NCBI RefSeq assembly: GCF_022201045.2
Contig: NC_068560.1
Span: 33,753,001-33,817,000, forward strand
Direction of reading: 5' to 3'
DNA length: 64,000 nucleotides
From: Citrus sinensis
Lineage: Eukaryota; Streptophyta; Magnoliopsida; Sapindales; Rutaceae
Shown: positions 25,672 to 36,318 of the stretch, piece by piece
Layout: every line of letters starts with the position of its first letter
Numbering within the stretch: the first letter of the stretch is position 1
Program-made: the position numbers and the translations under genes
Notes under the pieces: model-generated
What the model was told of the DNA's origin: nothing
The model's database searches: none
The model's input: the letters and a program-made list of their open reading frames with translations, nothing else

Positions 25672-26778
25672 TCTCTAAGCAGAAAGTTAACTAAATTACC
25701 TAGCTAGCTGAGAGTGAGAGAACTTAAATGTTCTAGACTCAAGAGTGTTATGTGCAAAACTAAGGGGGTCTATGAATGATTTTATAACGTGGAAAAGCAG
25801 AGAGTAATTCCTATTGTTCGACAAAATGTGATCAGTCTAAAGAAAATAATGCTGATTTTGATCTCTAAAGGGTATTTTATTTTATTAAAGTTGAAGCCAA
25901 CAACCCCACAATAATCACTACCTAGAACTTTATGCTGTTGATGAGATGAGAAATGGGCAAAAACAGGATAACTTTGCTGAGTGGTGTTTGAAGAGTAAGT
26001 TTGGGGCTACCACAAGTGGAGTGACTGCCAAAAAATTTATCGAGTGTTTTGAAAGGGAAAGTTGAGCTAGTGCTACGTAAAGTGTGCCCGCCACCTGCGC
26101 GGTATGGCTCACAAGTGCCATAGTCAGTTCGCCCGTGAACTCTTTATTTGGACTATATTGGTTTTGCTTACGTTTTAGGCAAATTATAGATGTAGAAACC
26201 TGATGATCCGTGAACTTTGTGGTCCTGCATTAGTTAGGGGTTCCAATGTCTGAGCCAAAGGGGGCATAAATCTCCATACCATACCCCCTCGTAAGCATGA
26301 AAACGGAGAGAAGTTAACCGAACAGATGATTTGCTGACAGAAGTGATACGTGAGACGTAAATTAAAGAGGCTATATTTGTCTCAAGTATAAAAATACTAT
26401 AATTTAGATAATATAAAGGTTCTATTTGAGACAGAGGTAGTATAGAAACACCCAGGGTTTATCTTATTCTTTTGTGAATGATTAAGAGTAGTTACACAAG
26501 AGAAAATTATGAGCGGCAATGAATTTACATTTCAATTTGACTTGTTTGCAGAGGAAAAGGGCAGCCATACATTACGGTTGAACAAGCAGTAGTCAGCACA
26601 ATCATAGAGACAAGACGTGATCATCAGTCAATAAAAATCAAAGGCCGGCCAGGAATTCTAAGCTTCCAACCCAAAGACAGGAAATTTATTTGTGCAAAAT
26701 GATCCATATCTTTTTTTGTTTGACCTTGCATGCTGCTTCATTAAAGAAGTGAATGTTAGGTTACCTTCCTCTTCTCTA
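25672..26778. other. Plantacyanin promoter and spacer
   Basis: It has mixed composition, somewhat richer in GC around 26040-26340 than other spacers. I see no frame or repeat here that I can support. Confidence 0.45.
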
Positions 26779-29453
26779 TCAATATTTTTTCTCGACGGCC
26801 TTCTTAAAATTTGAATATCTTCCTTCAATCTCAAACCAAGACTCCAAGTTAACCAACTGATTGAATTCCTCAAAGGTGCCCATCTTTTCAAGATGGTCTC
26901 TAGTAGTTCCACTCTCCTTCAGTGTCTTAAGAACATCAACTAAAGCACGAGCTGATGCATACAGTGCTGTCAGTGGGTGCACAGTCAGATGAAAGCCCAT
27001 AGCTTTCAGCTCCTCAGGGGTGTGCAAGGTGTGACCCCACCTTCAAGCATATTACAAACTCTGTACCCCTTTGTCTGACACCCAATTTGCTTAAGCTCAT
27101 TGTCATTCCTTGGTGCTTCCACAAAGCTAGCATCAGCTCTGGCCTGCACAACCCATCCCCATCCAAATTATAAAAGAGCTTGTAACCTTACCAATGTCAA
27201 ACAGTCTGGCTCAAACATTTCTTTCCTAATTACTCCAAACATGTAACCACACATCAGAGCAACAAAAAATTTAAACACTGCGTATGTACAGGAAAATGTT
27301 GAAGCAGGGTATCACAGGCAAATTTGCAGGGTTCTTAAGGAGACCTTCTTCAACGTGTTATTAGCATGAAACGCTTTCTCCATGTTTCCCCTCAAGGACA
27401 TAGTGGCAAGCTAGTTTATAGTTTATTGATCAGTGTATATTTAAAATCAAGAAAAAAAAAATTAACCTTGGCTGAATTATGTACAATTTCTTTAAGTTAT
27501 AGAACCGTGCCAGGTCATCTGAAGATACGCATGCTCACAAGTAGTTTACTATTTCAGGACCATGGAAGAGGAAGATCGGGACGCATTTCATTTGAATAAA
27601 CCAATCTTTAGCTTAAGAGTTTCTATGTCAGAATCCTTTGTATTTGACAGCTTTCATATGCTGAACTACATTTATGTTAGAATGAAATGAGTAGTTCCCG
27701 GATTGAAAAAAATGGTATTCCATGGAGTATACTAGTTAGATACATCCAATTCTATGACGTTCAAAAGGTAGAAAACAACAGTCAAAACACAATTATATGA
27801 CTGCAAAATCAAGTGCCTGAAAAAAAAATTTCTTAGTCAAAACTATTGAAAAGATCACAATTCAAGCTAATAATTGTCTACTTAGCAGGCCCCAAGTTAA
27901 ATGGTTTTTAGCAACCCTAGTTCCTGTAAGTACATAGTCAAGGAGATGTAGGAAGACACAGCTCTTTGAATAAGCACAGGAAGCTTAGATACAAAAAGTT
28001 CTACTGCTACTGCAATAACACGACAGACGAAATCTATCCAAGTGGGCAAACTTTATGAGTTTGTAGACAGAAGGGAAAATGAGAGATAACGAAAATCAAG
28101 CATCTGCAAGCTAAAATCATACATAAGCACAAACTCCAAAGTTGAATCTGTTGCTCCAAAATGAAAATGGGAGATAAGAAACTTGAATCTAGGTGTCAAA
28201 AGAATTAGTAAGAATGAACACATATAAACTCAATTGGAATTGGTTACCACAGGCTGACTACAATAAGTCGGTAACATCAAGATTCAAGAACCTTACGACA
28301 AAGAATGAGAATGCAAAATGGATACCTCCATGTATAGATTAGCCCTAGCAATGGCATCAGATAAACCTGTTTTTGCTGATGTTGCTCATGCATCAGTCCG
28401 GGCCACGAGAACAAAGTCTGAATCCCCTATTGCATCCCTCGCAGATGCTATTTTGGCAGCATGCTCCTCAGCAGGTATAATCTGAAGCATTGTATAGGGT
28501 GGAAAGGTTTCATAGATTCTTTGAAAAATTAGTTGACGGTAAATGATTATATATAACAATTTAAGAGATCTTGCAAAATCAACACCACCTGCTTGGGGTT
28601 TCAACTAAGAAACTGGCTACTCTCAGGAAAATCGGTTGAGTTGATCCTATAAAACCAATCAAGGATTCCAGTGAGTACCTGTTTGCCATGCATATGTCCT
28701 AATTGTGAAAGCACAAGAAGAGAAATAATAAGCAATGTTAGTGAGATACCAAACAAAAATCTGAAAAAGGGATCATTATCTATTCCCTGCTCATTCGAAT
28801 CTAGGATAAAGCAAAAGCTGTGTTCGATCCTCACTAAACACACCATTTGGGAGTGGTAAAGAGCCTTAACTGTGACTACACCCCGAATCCGAATTAGTCG
28901 GGGCCCAATGCGGTCGCCGGAAATCGGATGGTTTAAACCAAAAGCTGTGTACTCTTACCACACTTCTTTGGCCAAGATTGATCCTGAAAGGAAAATATCC
29001 CACCATCATTTGATACATATCCTTTTCAGGATATCTGAGTTAATAATATTCATGATGAGGGAGCAACAACATTTAATTCTGAACATGGCAATGACAGAAT
29101 GATCATGAATGGAGCAACTGCGCCTGGTCTGTAATGCTACAAAAGCTTTGTATATCCCCGGTTTGCAACTAGACGTTCTAAGTGAGATGAGATTTTGTAA
29201 GTAGAAATTTTAGAAGTTTGAACAACATATTCTCAAGTACCAGAGAAATGCACTCAAATTGAGGAATTTCACATAAAACTAGTAAGAAGATCAAAACAAA
29301 CAAAGCAATTTTCAATTATCAGGGTTTGTCTGAACACCTAAGTTGATGCGAAATAGTGAAGAAGTAGTACCTCAAGAAAGCAACCAGCAGCACCCGCTGC
29401 AACCAAGTCTTTGACAGTCCTCTGAACATTAAGAGCATTCCCGCCACCAGTAT
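26779..29453 (-). pseudogene. PEP-mutase/isocitrate-lyase family gene, decayed and 5'-truncated
   Basis: Recognisable exons, in gene order, are 29371-29453 (TGGGNALNVQRTVKDL), 28959-28983 (DQSWPKKC), 28679-28698 (HMHGKQ), 28326-28481 (IPAEEHAAKIASARD to ANLYME) and 26779-27143 (ASFVEAPRNDNELK to the C-terminus). They match the carboxyphosphonoenolpyruvate-mutase-like plant proteins (At1g21440/At1g77060). Splice sites are intact, but three lesions show decay. The exon(s) for the N-terminal third are absent upstream. At 28386-28388 a TGA replaces the arginine expected after VARTDA, as a CGA-to-TGA change would. One T is missing near 27030, shifting frame between GGVTP and HTPEELK. A Gly-to-Arg change (ARADAS, where relatives have AGADAS) also fits relaxed selection. 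A SINE sits in one intron. Confidence 0.85.
28824..28938 (+). mobile_element. 5'-truncated tRNA-derived SINE in an intron of the pseudogene
   Basis: This 115-bp insert is flanked by a perfect 12-bp direct repeat CAAAAGCTGTGT (28812-28823 and 28939-28950), as expected for target-primed insertion. It begins at TCGATCCTC, which with the preceding GT resembles a tRNA-type B box. It continues through ATTAGTCGGGGCCCAATGCGG, a motif I recall from the 3' body of several eudicot SINEs. The A box is absent, so the copy is 5'-truncated. It is oriented opposite to the host gene and much richer in GC than its surroundings. Confidence 0.72.
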
Positions 29454-30640
29454 CTGAAGCATGGAAATAACATAACTGGTATTAATTATTAAATCTCCAA
29501 TTAAGTGCTTTTCAACTATACAATAGCGATAGACTTAGGGAATGATTTGTAACCATTGTGCATCAGCTCAACTTTGAAAGCAGAGCAGCTAAAAGCATGT
29601 CTGGTAAACACCCACTTTTTACCACGGATTCAACTCCACAAACACAAAAGCAACGGATTAAAAATCGCAGTATGTCAATCCCAAACATACTCTTATTTAG
29701 CCAGATTGAAGCCTCAATTTTCCTCTTCATCCATAAAACACAGTGGCTCTAAACTGAACTCCAAGATTTTACACGGTAAGTATTTGAGATTAAGGTATGC
29801 GCAATATATATGACTATCATTTTAAATATGCGCAATATTAGTGTTGCAGTTAAGTGGAGGAGTAGCTTTTGCTGCCATCATCATCGTCGGCACTTTCGAG
29901 GAGGACGACCGGAGGTGGAGGGAGGTTTTGGGAAGGTTTTTTATTGTAAATTTGTAACTTTAAATTGGAAAAGTGAGTGGAATTACGCGGCATAACAGCA
30001 CGTGTAAGAGGTTTTGGAGCAGTACAGGTTTAATCGCGTGCGGAGCTGACCACGTTAAGGCTTTTGTTGGTTGAACCAACGTGTTTTTGATTCACATTCA
30101 CCATAATCCGTAAATTTTAAAAATTCTAAATTCAATTATTAATTTTTTTCCTTTTCTCTTCTTTTTTTTTTCCTTTTCAGTAGACGTATTAAAACAAAAT
30201 TTTTAAGCTTAATATAAAATTTGAACAATGTAGACAAATTTATAGATACACAGTTATTCAACCTAAAATTAGTTACTCAATTTAAAAGTAAAACTTGCTT
30301 TGTAGTCAGGTAGTTTTAAAAAATTTTTATTTAGGGTTGGTTATTTAAGTTCAGAAGTGACAATTCTTTTCGAAAGTTATAGCCAGCCAAATTTTGAAAA
30401 AAAAAAATTAGGGTATATTAGGTATTGTTTTCAAATCACGTTTTCTGTTTTTTGAATTCATAAAACACTAAATACATGTTCAGTAGATCGTTTTTGAAAA
30501 TGTGAAATTCATTCCACACTTTTAACAAAGGAAATAAGAAAATAATTTTTACTTATTTTTAAATATAGTATTAAGTTTTAAAATGAACAATTTTCTTCCA
30601 CTATCTTGCAAAATAATAATGATATCAACAACAACAACAA

Positions 30641-30726
<86 letters not shown>

Positions 30727-31559
30727 CCAAAAAATCAATTTTCCTCACAATAATCTTTTTTTATATACATTAGAATATTTATGTTTTTATATATTAATTA
30801 AATTAAATATGTAGAGTTTATCATTTTTCTTTAAACAAAAAAATTAACAAGAACATCTAATTTATTCTTAAAATTAAAATAATCAAACTAATTAAATAAT
30901 AAAAATAATTATTCATTACTTAAGTTTAATTTTTCCGAAATTATTCCAATAATAATCCTTTAAAATATTCCTACCGAACGTATTTTATTTTTTTCCATTT
31001 TGAAGATTATTTTTTAAAATGATACCGAACACATTTTTAAATTTTAAAAATAAATTTGAATATAACATTTTCATTCTCATTTTTATTTCATGAAAACATC
31101 ATTTAGAAAACAGTACTGAACAGGGGCTTAGTTTCCCACATTTCTTTTTTTTCTTTTTAATTTAATAATCTATCCCTTTCATATTTAAACTAATATTTAA
31201 ATCTTAAAATTTAAAACCCAATAACTATATTGTTATTAAAAGATTACTCGCATTTTATCGTACACCTCCATGCCATAAGGCTTGTTTTAGTGGTAGCTTT
31301 TGTTACAAAATTAGATAAGTGTATATATTTCCACAAATATTAGTGGGAGTATATTTTTCTGAATTATTTTCGACTAAACGTATGAATTATATTATAAATG
31401 TGAGTAGTTAAATTCCCATTAGGCTTCATATGGTAATATACAGAATGCAGATTGTAAAAAAAAAAAAAAAAGGAAAAAAATTTAAAAATAAGGCTGGTTG
31501 TTAAGCACTTGAAGGTGTTATATGATTTATAACTTAAGGCGTCTTAAGCCACACCCTAT
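29454..31559. other. Spacer where the missing mutase exons would be expected
   Basis: Upstream of the last recognisable mutase exon I looked for the N-terminal block (active-site loop and the stretch before DTGGG) and did not find it. The region is AT-rich with one long ATT microsatellite. A stretch from about 30420 to 31130 has MITE-like flanks (CAAATCACGTTTTCTG and GAAAACAGTACTGAACAGGGG) but no proven partner. Confidence 0.5.
30642..30725 (+). repeat. (ATT)28 microsatellite, preceded by a short CAA repeat
   Basis: Eighty-four bases of uninterrupted ATT units, directly preceded by about five CAA units (30626-30641). This is the longest pure microsatellite in the window and a likely polymorphic marker. 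Confidence 0.95.
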
Positions 31560-31750
31560 TCTTTTTTAATTGTTAAATTTATTGACAAAACATACAAGAT
31601 AAAAGAAAAGAACAATAGTAAAACCGGAGATAACCAAAAGGCAATAACCACCAAACACACTCGGATCCGGTCTCTGAGTTTTGGGCCTTTTGGCGAGGAA
31701 AACGTCGGGCTACCTAAGCCTTTCATTTGAAAAAAAGATGTCATCTGATT
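31560..31750 (-). mobile_element. Possible 3' tail of a retroposed sequence (LINE-like)
   Basis: On the minus strand this GC-richer island reads from mixed sequence (GGCCCAAAACTCAGAGACCGG) into a T-rich end with CAATAAATT just before an A-run. That is the form of a LINE or processed-transcript 3' end. No coding part is seen. It abuts repeat C1. Confidence 0.3.
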
Positions 31751-31759
31751 AAGCAAGGG

Positions 31760-32308
31760 GGGTGAATACTCGATTAGTCTTCATATTTGACTTAAATATT
31801 TATTTAGTTTCTATATTTTAAAAAATATATCAAAACACCATTATGATAAAATATTACATCTTTACTCTTATTTTTTACTTCTATTTTACAACTACACCCA
31901 TGAACAATATTGCTGACATTAATTAATTTATTTAAAATAAGTTAATTAACAAATTAACCAATAAATATCAATGTGAAAAAACTAATATTTTTTGTGCATG
32001 TACAATAATCTTACTAATAATTATTCTATAAAAAATTAGTTTACCAAATTATTCCTAAAAGTAAAATTATAATATAAAAGTGTGTGCAAATTGTTACTTT
32101 TAAAGGTTAATTTGATAAATTGTCAATTTTTTATTTTCATTGATATCCTTTTGAATATTATTAAAGGGTATTGTTGTAAAAATAAAGAAAAAAATAAGGG
32201 TAGGAGTTAACATATTTAACCGCATGGGTATCTTGAGGTACTTTTTTTAAATATAATGAATAAATGGGTATTTAACTCAAAATATAAGAGTTAAGCGAGC
32301 ATTTACCC
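31760..32308. mobile_element. Dispersed repeat C copy 1, MITE-like (about 549 bp)
   Basis: The left end GGGTGAATACTCGATTAGTC and the reverse complement of the right end, GGGTAAATGCTCGCTTAACTC, form imperfect inverted repeats extending about 50 bp. The inside is similar to 44.0-44.7 kb, including AATTAACCAATAAATAT, TTTGATAAATT and GGGTATTGTTGTAAAAA. No target duplication is clear, so the superfamily is not assigned. Confidence 0.7.
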
Positions 32309-32939
32309 AGAACAAAAAAATGAGCCTAATAATCATTGCTTACTCCATTGTATTTGATTATCTATTAATCTAAAACATATATTAATACAGTTGTTATTGC
32401 TCATTGTACATAGTTTTTCTCCAAAGAGTAATAGTATTTCAAACGTCAATTAATTTTTCTTGCATCAACATAAAGATGAGTCTATTTACTTCTTCAGTGA
32501 TAATGCTAGTTACTTATGGCATATTTATAACAGAGATGCAATGTTATACATGATTTTATTTCCTAGGGTTAATTTCCACCCTTAGATTCATAAAAGTATG
32601 GTCACAATTTTTTTGGAAGGAATAGATGTTATGTTGTAATTATTTGATTTGATCTTATATATATTATGGATTACCATAAATTATTATAATTATTTTATAA
32701 TTTACCAGATTAATACATGATTAATTTTAAATATTAAAGAAAAATTTTGACATACTCATTTATTATGTAATTAAATATTATATTAATGAATCTAATTTTG
32801 ATCTCCTTATTTAATAATATATTACGAACAAATATATATAACCTTAAATTGTGTTATCGTGGCTCGAGACCAACAATTGTGTAACTAACACATTATTAGG
32901 GGTTCCCACACTAATATAAACATATATGTATAAGTGGTT
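32309..32939. other. AT-rich spacer
   Basis: No coding or repeat signal that I can support. Confidence 0.4.
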
Positions 32940-33133
32940 TTAGCTCATTGAAGATCACTTTTGTCACTGTCTACACTTGGGCGAGAGTGTGTATAGCCCT
33001 CGTCTCTCTCTGGCTCTCGTTTGCTTTGCTTGTCCATATGCAGTGAGTTGAAGCTGTAACTGAAGCTAGTTTTGGAACAGGGCGGCGGGTGTCGAAGGGC
33101 TCAATGACAACAACTCATTAATGGCAAATCAAG
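32940..33133 (+). other. Orphan exon-like stretch
   Basis: A GC-richer island (CT-rich leader near 33000-33020, GGGCGGCGGGTGTCGAAGGG near 33080) with an ATG at 33121 and a good donor GTAACC after ATGGCAAATCAAG (33134). It looks like the first exon of a plant gene. No matching downstream exon is seen: repeat D2 follows at once, and the next possible frame (about 33690-33858) resembles nothing I know. It could be a non-coding transcript or the promoter relic of a lost gene. Confidence 0.3.
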
Positions 33134-33174
33134 GTAACCCATTTTCTCTCTTTCATTTGATATGTTTGATTGTT

Positions 33175-33446
33175 GTCCCATTTGAATTGATGTGTTGTAG
33201 CTTTTAAGTTACAGCTGTTGTGGAAAAAAAATTGTAATTATCAAATATAAATTAATAATATGTAGTAAACATAAATTTTAAATAATAATTTTGACAAAAT
33301 TATTAAAGATATAATAATTTTTTTCATTATACAAGTGAAAAATAATATCAACATAGCTTATAAGCTACAACAATTAGTGTTTACCAAATATTTTAGTACT
33401 GTACCTTTTAGTGCTATAATTACCCAACTTCAATCCCAAAACACCC
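33175..33446 (-). mobile_element. Dispersed repeat D copy 2, MITE-like
   Basis: Reverse-complement copy of 18529-18792, with ends GTCCCATTTGAATTGATG and, from the other side, AGGGTGTTTTGGGATTG. It lies in what would be the first intron of the orphan exon-like stretch. Confidence 0.65.
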
Positions 33447-35172
33447 TGTGAAATGCAGGATCATGGGATTTATAGTGAAAGCAATTTAGCATGCTATTCG
33501 TCAATTACAGTTTAATTAATAGAAGAAAACAATATAAATATCATTGCTGGATCCTTCTTGGTTCTTTAAATTGAAAACTTTTAACCAATTACCCATATCC
33601 GTTAATTAGTCATACAAGTTAATCATTTACGAACTCTTACTCAAACTAAAATATATTAAAATATTGTGGCTATCTAGTTTATTAACCATGAGATGCAATG
33701 AATGTCACCTTGGAAGAAAAATTCTGCAAGAAAACCAGGGTTACGTGCAGAAATTAACAAGACAATTCTTGTGCAAGCATTATGCACTTCGCAGACGATT
33801 TGTTAAAGAAATGAAGACGGCATCAACAATGGGGAAAATGATCAGATTTAAATATTGATTATCATACGTAAATATCTAATAAGGTTTTTAAGAGCTTGGA
33901 TTACAAGTTAATTAATGCCGTTGCATCTCATTCACCAACCTAGATTTTATAATCATAATAATTAATTAATTGTATTTCTTTCTTTCTGCTTCTTTTATTA
34001 TTGTTATGATTATTATTATTATTTTTTTCATTTCGGGATTTTAATTTAAATATGCATGAATATTGACATGAGGATTTTTTTTGGAAGGCATGACGTGTGA
34101 ATTGGAATCCCAGACCCAGAGACTCGTTCAAAGCAGCTGTACACCCAAAGACATGCAATTATTCATTGATACATATATTGTCACGTATAGATCTAACTAA
34201 TACAAAGTTTAACGGCATAACCCATCGGACGAAAATAAATTAAAGTACGTTCAACAATTTTAATTTCACTGCTTGATCGATACTTTGCTTGCTACCATGT
34301 TGTTGGCATTTATAAGCCTTTTTCCATACAATTCTAAACCCAAAAACAAGGTAGAATTATTGCCATTGGATTGTATTATATATATGATTGATTATGATTA
34401 TCATCAATCATATATATTCTTAAACGAAAGATTTTGCTGATAATGACACAATAATTCTAACTAAGTGCTTGCTTACATATCAATTACCATTAAGACTACA
34501 TAGGTTAACAATCAGTTTTTGTCTCTAGTGATCGAGTTGATGTGTCATTCATGTAGTTCTGATATGAAATCATCAATTTACAATAAATGTGGGAAAACGA
34601 ATATGACATTCCAGTGAGTTATTATGCCTGTTTTTACTACTTAGCTAATCTGAAAATTTAGAGATGGATATAACACGATAACTTAGGACAGGGCTTCTTT
34701 TCATGGACATAATATACGCATAAATCATCATTGATTTGCTACATACATACAGCTGTCATAATGTCACGATTGTTAGTAATTACACTACAAAAATATTAAT
34801 GGCCTGAGCACATATTGTTTTAACCCTGTCTCACTAATATAAAAGAAGAAGAAGAAGAAGAAGAAGAATTTAAGCTTAAACTATTATTCAGACTCAACCA
34901 GTGTTTCAGTTCATATATAGATCAAGAGCATTTCACATAGGAAAGAACTCATATTTATGTGGCACTACATGATTATCTAAAATCTATTTTGCCTATTAAT
35001 TAGGCATAATCAATCAGAAGACAAACTTATATAACAGCAAATAATTATTATTAATTAAAAGCTAAATCTTTGGTTTTCTATCAATATATTATATATGACC
35101 AAAAAGTGAAGCTAAAGCTAAAGCTAACACTTATAAGAGCAAAATCAGTTAAATAAACAGCTCTTTTGGTAA
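33447..35172. other. Spacer downstream of the MYB gene
   Basis: AT-rich. It contains an AAG microsatellite at 34843-34868 and a 14-bp perfect hairpin at 34379-34416. No gene is seen. Confidence 0.5.
34379..34416. repeat. 14-bp perfect hairpin
   Basis: The arms TATATATGATTGAT (34379-34392) and ATCAATCATATATA (34403-34416) are exact inverse complements with a 10-nt loop. Being AT-rich, it may be chance or a MITE remnant. Confidence 0.6.
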
Positions 35173-36318
35173 TCAAGAAGTGATACCGACACCGAGGAAA
35201 TCTATGAAAGGAACTTCTTCATGATGTTTGATAGATTGATCATCTGCTTGAGCTTGTTGTGTACTCAATCTTAATTTTAAGTGTGATGGCGAGTTATCGG
35301 AAAATTTAATCACCTCCTTCTTGATCACTCCATGGCTTTCATAATCATCACCAACTTTAACATACCCAAATGGACTTGGAACAAACCTTCTATAATTTGT
35401 AACCCCAAATGAACTAGAACCGCGATAGCTGCCATATGCTGAAGAATTCGGATAACATGATCTATAAGGATGTTGGTCTGAAACTTTTGTGCTAGTATTA
35501 AAGAAATCTCCTGCTTCTCTTCTTGACAAATCCACTGAAGAATTATTTGAACTTGTCACGATTGGGGCCGCGCCAAAAGCCCATGTAAGGGAAGAACTAG
35601 GAGGTGGTGACACTGCAAAAGTCCTATCATGGTTGGGGTTTCGAAATTCAAAGATTCTACTATTTTGATCAAAGCCAAATTTTGAGCTAAGCATAGCATC
35701 TTGGGATCTTGATCTTCTTGCATGAATAAAATTTTGATCAGAAATAATATTTCCTGTGTCTTGATGACTTCTCTTTCCACATAGCTTGGATTGCTCTCTC
35801 TGCTTTCTTGCCATTATAACATGCCAATGATTCTTCACAGCATTATCAGTTCTTCCAGGAAATAGTCTTGCAATTAGTGCCCACTTGTTTCCATGAATCC
35901 GATGAGCTGCAAGTAGCCTCTCTTCTTCATCTTCTGTAAATGGCCTTCTGTTGATTCTAGGGTCAAGTTGATTAAACCATCTCAATCTGCAACTTTTCCC
36001 TTTCCCCCAAGAAAACAAAAGCCGATTATTTTATTAAAATAAAAATCATAATTCTTGATACATGTTCATGCTTATAAAATACGAATCAAGAGTTATGAAC
36101 CCTAATGATCAGGGTTAATTATATTATTCATAGATTATTATTTAATTACCTGATCTTCCTTGGAGCTTTTCAGCAATAGAATTCCAATTTTGAGCACCAT
36201 ATTGTTCAACAAGTTGCCGGAGTTTTTCATCCTCAGCAGGTCTCCAGTGACCTCGAGGACAAGTACTTGTACTGCTTTTGGTAGCATCATCACTAGAACC
36301 AGCTCCTGAATCCTCCAT
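35173..36318 (-). CDS. R2R3-MYB transcription factor, MYB52/54/56 group
   Basis: Two exons, 36150-36318 and 35173-35999, separated by a 150-bp intron, encode 331 residues. R2 runs from RGHWRPAEDEKLRQLVEQYG to SGKSCRLRWFNQLDP, and R3 from RPFTEDEEERLLAAHRIHG to TDNAVKNHWHVIMAR. The tryptophan pattern is normal, with W in both R2 turns and the usual substitutions at the start of R3. Intron 1 falls in the codon after GRSG, the classic MYB position. The C-terminal PFIDFLGVG matches the end motif I recall for subgroup 21. Arabidopsis members act in secondary wall and meristem/organ-boundary programmes; which applies here is not visible. The ATG at 36316-36318 opens an acidic, Ser-rich leader (MEDSGAGSSDDATKSST). 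Confidence 0.94.

Noticed and set aside
33664-33858. 64-codon frame as a second exon of the orphan island
   Set aside because: It lacks a convincing acceptor joined in frame and resembles no protein I know.
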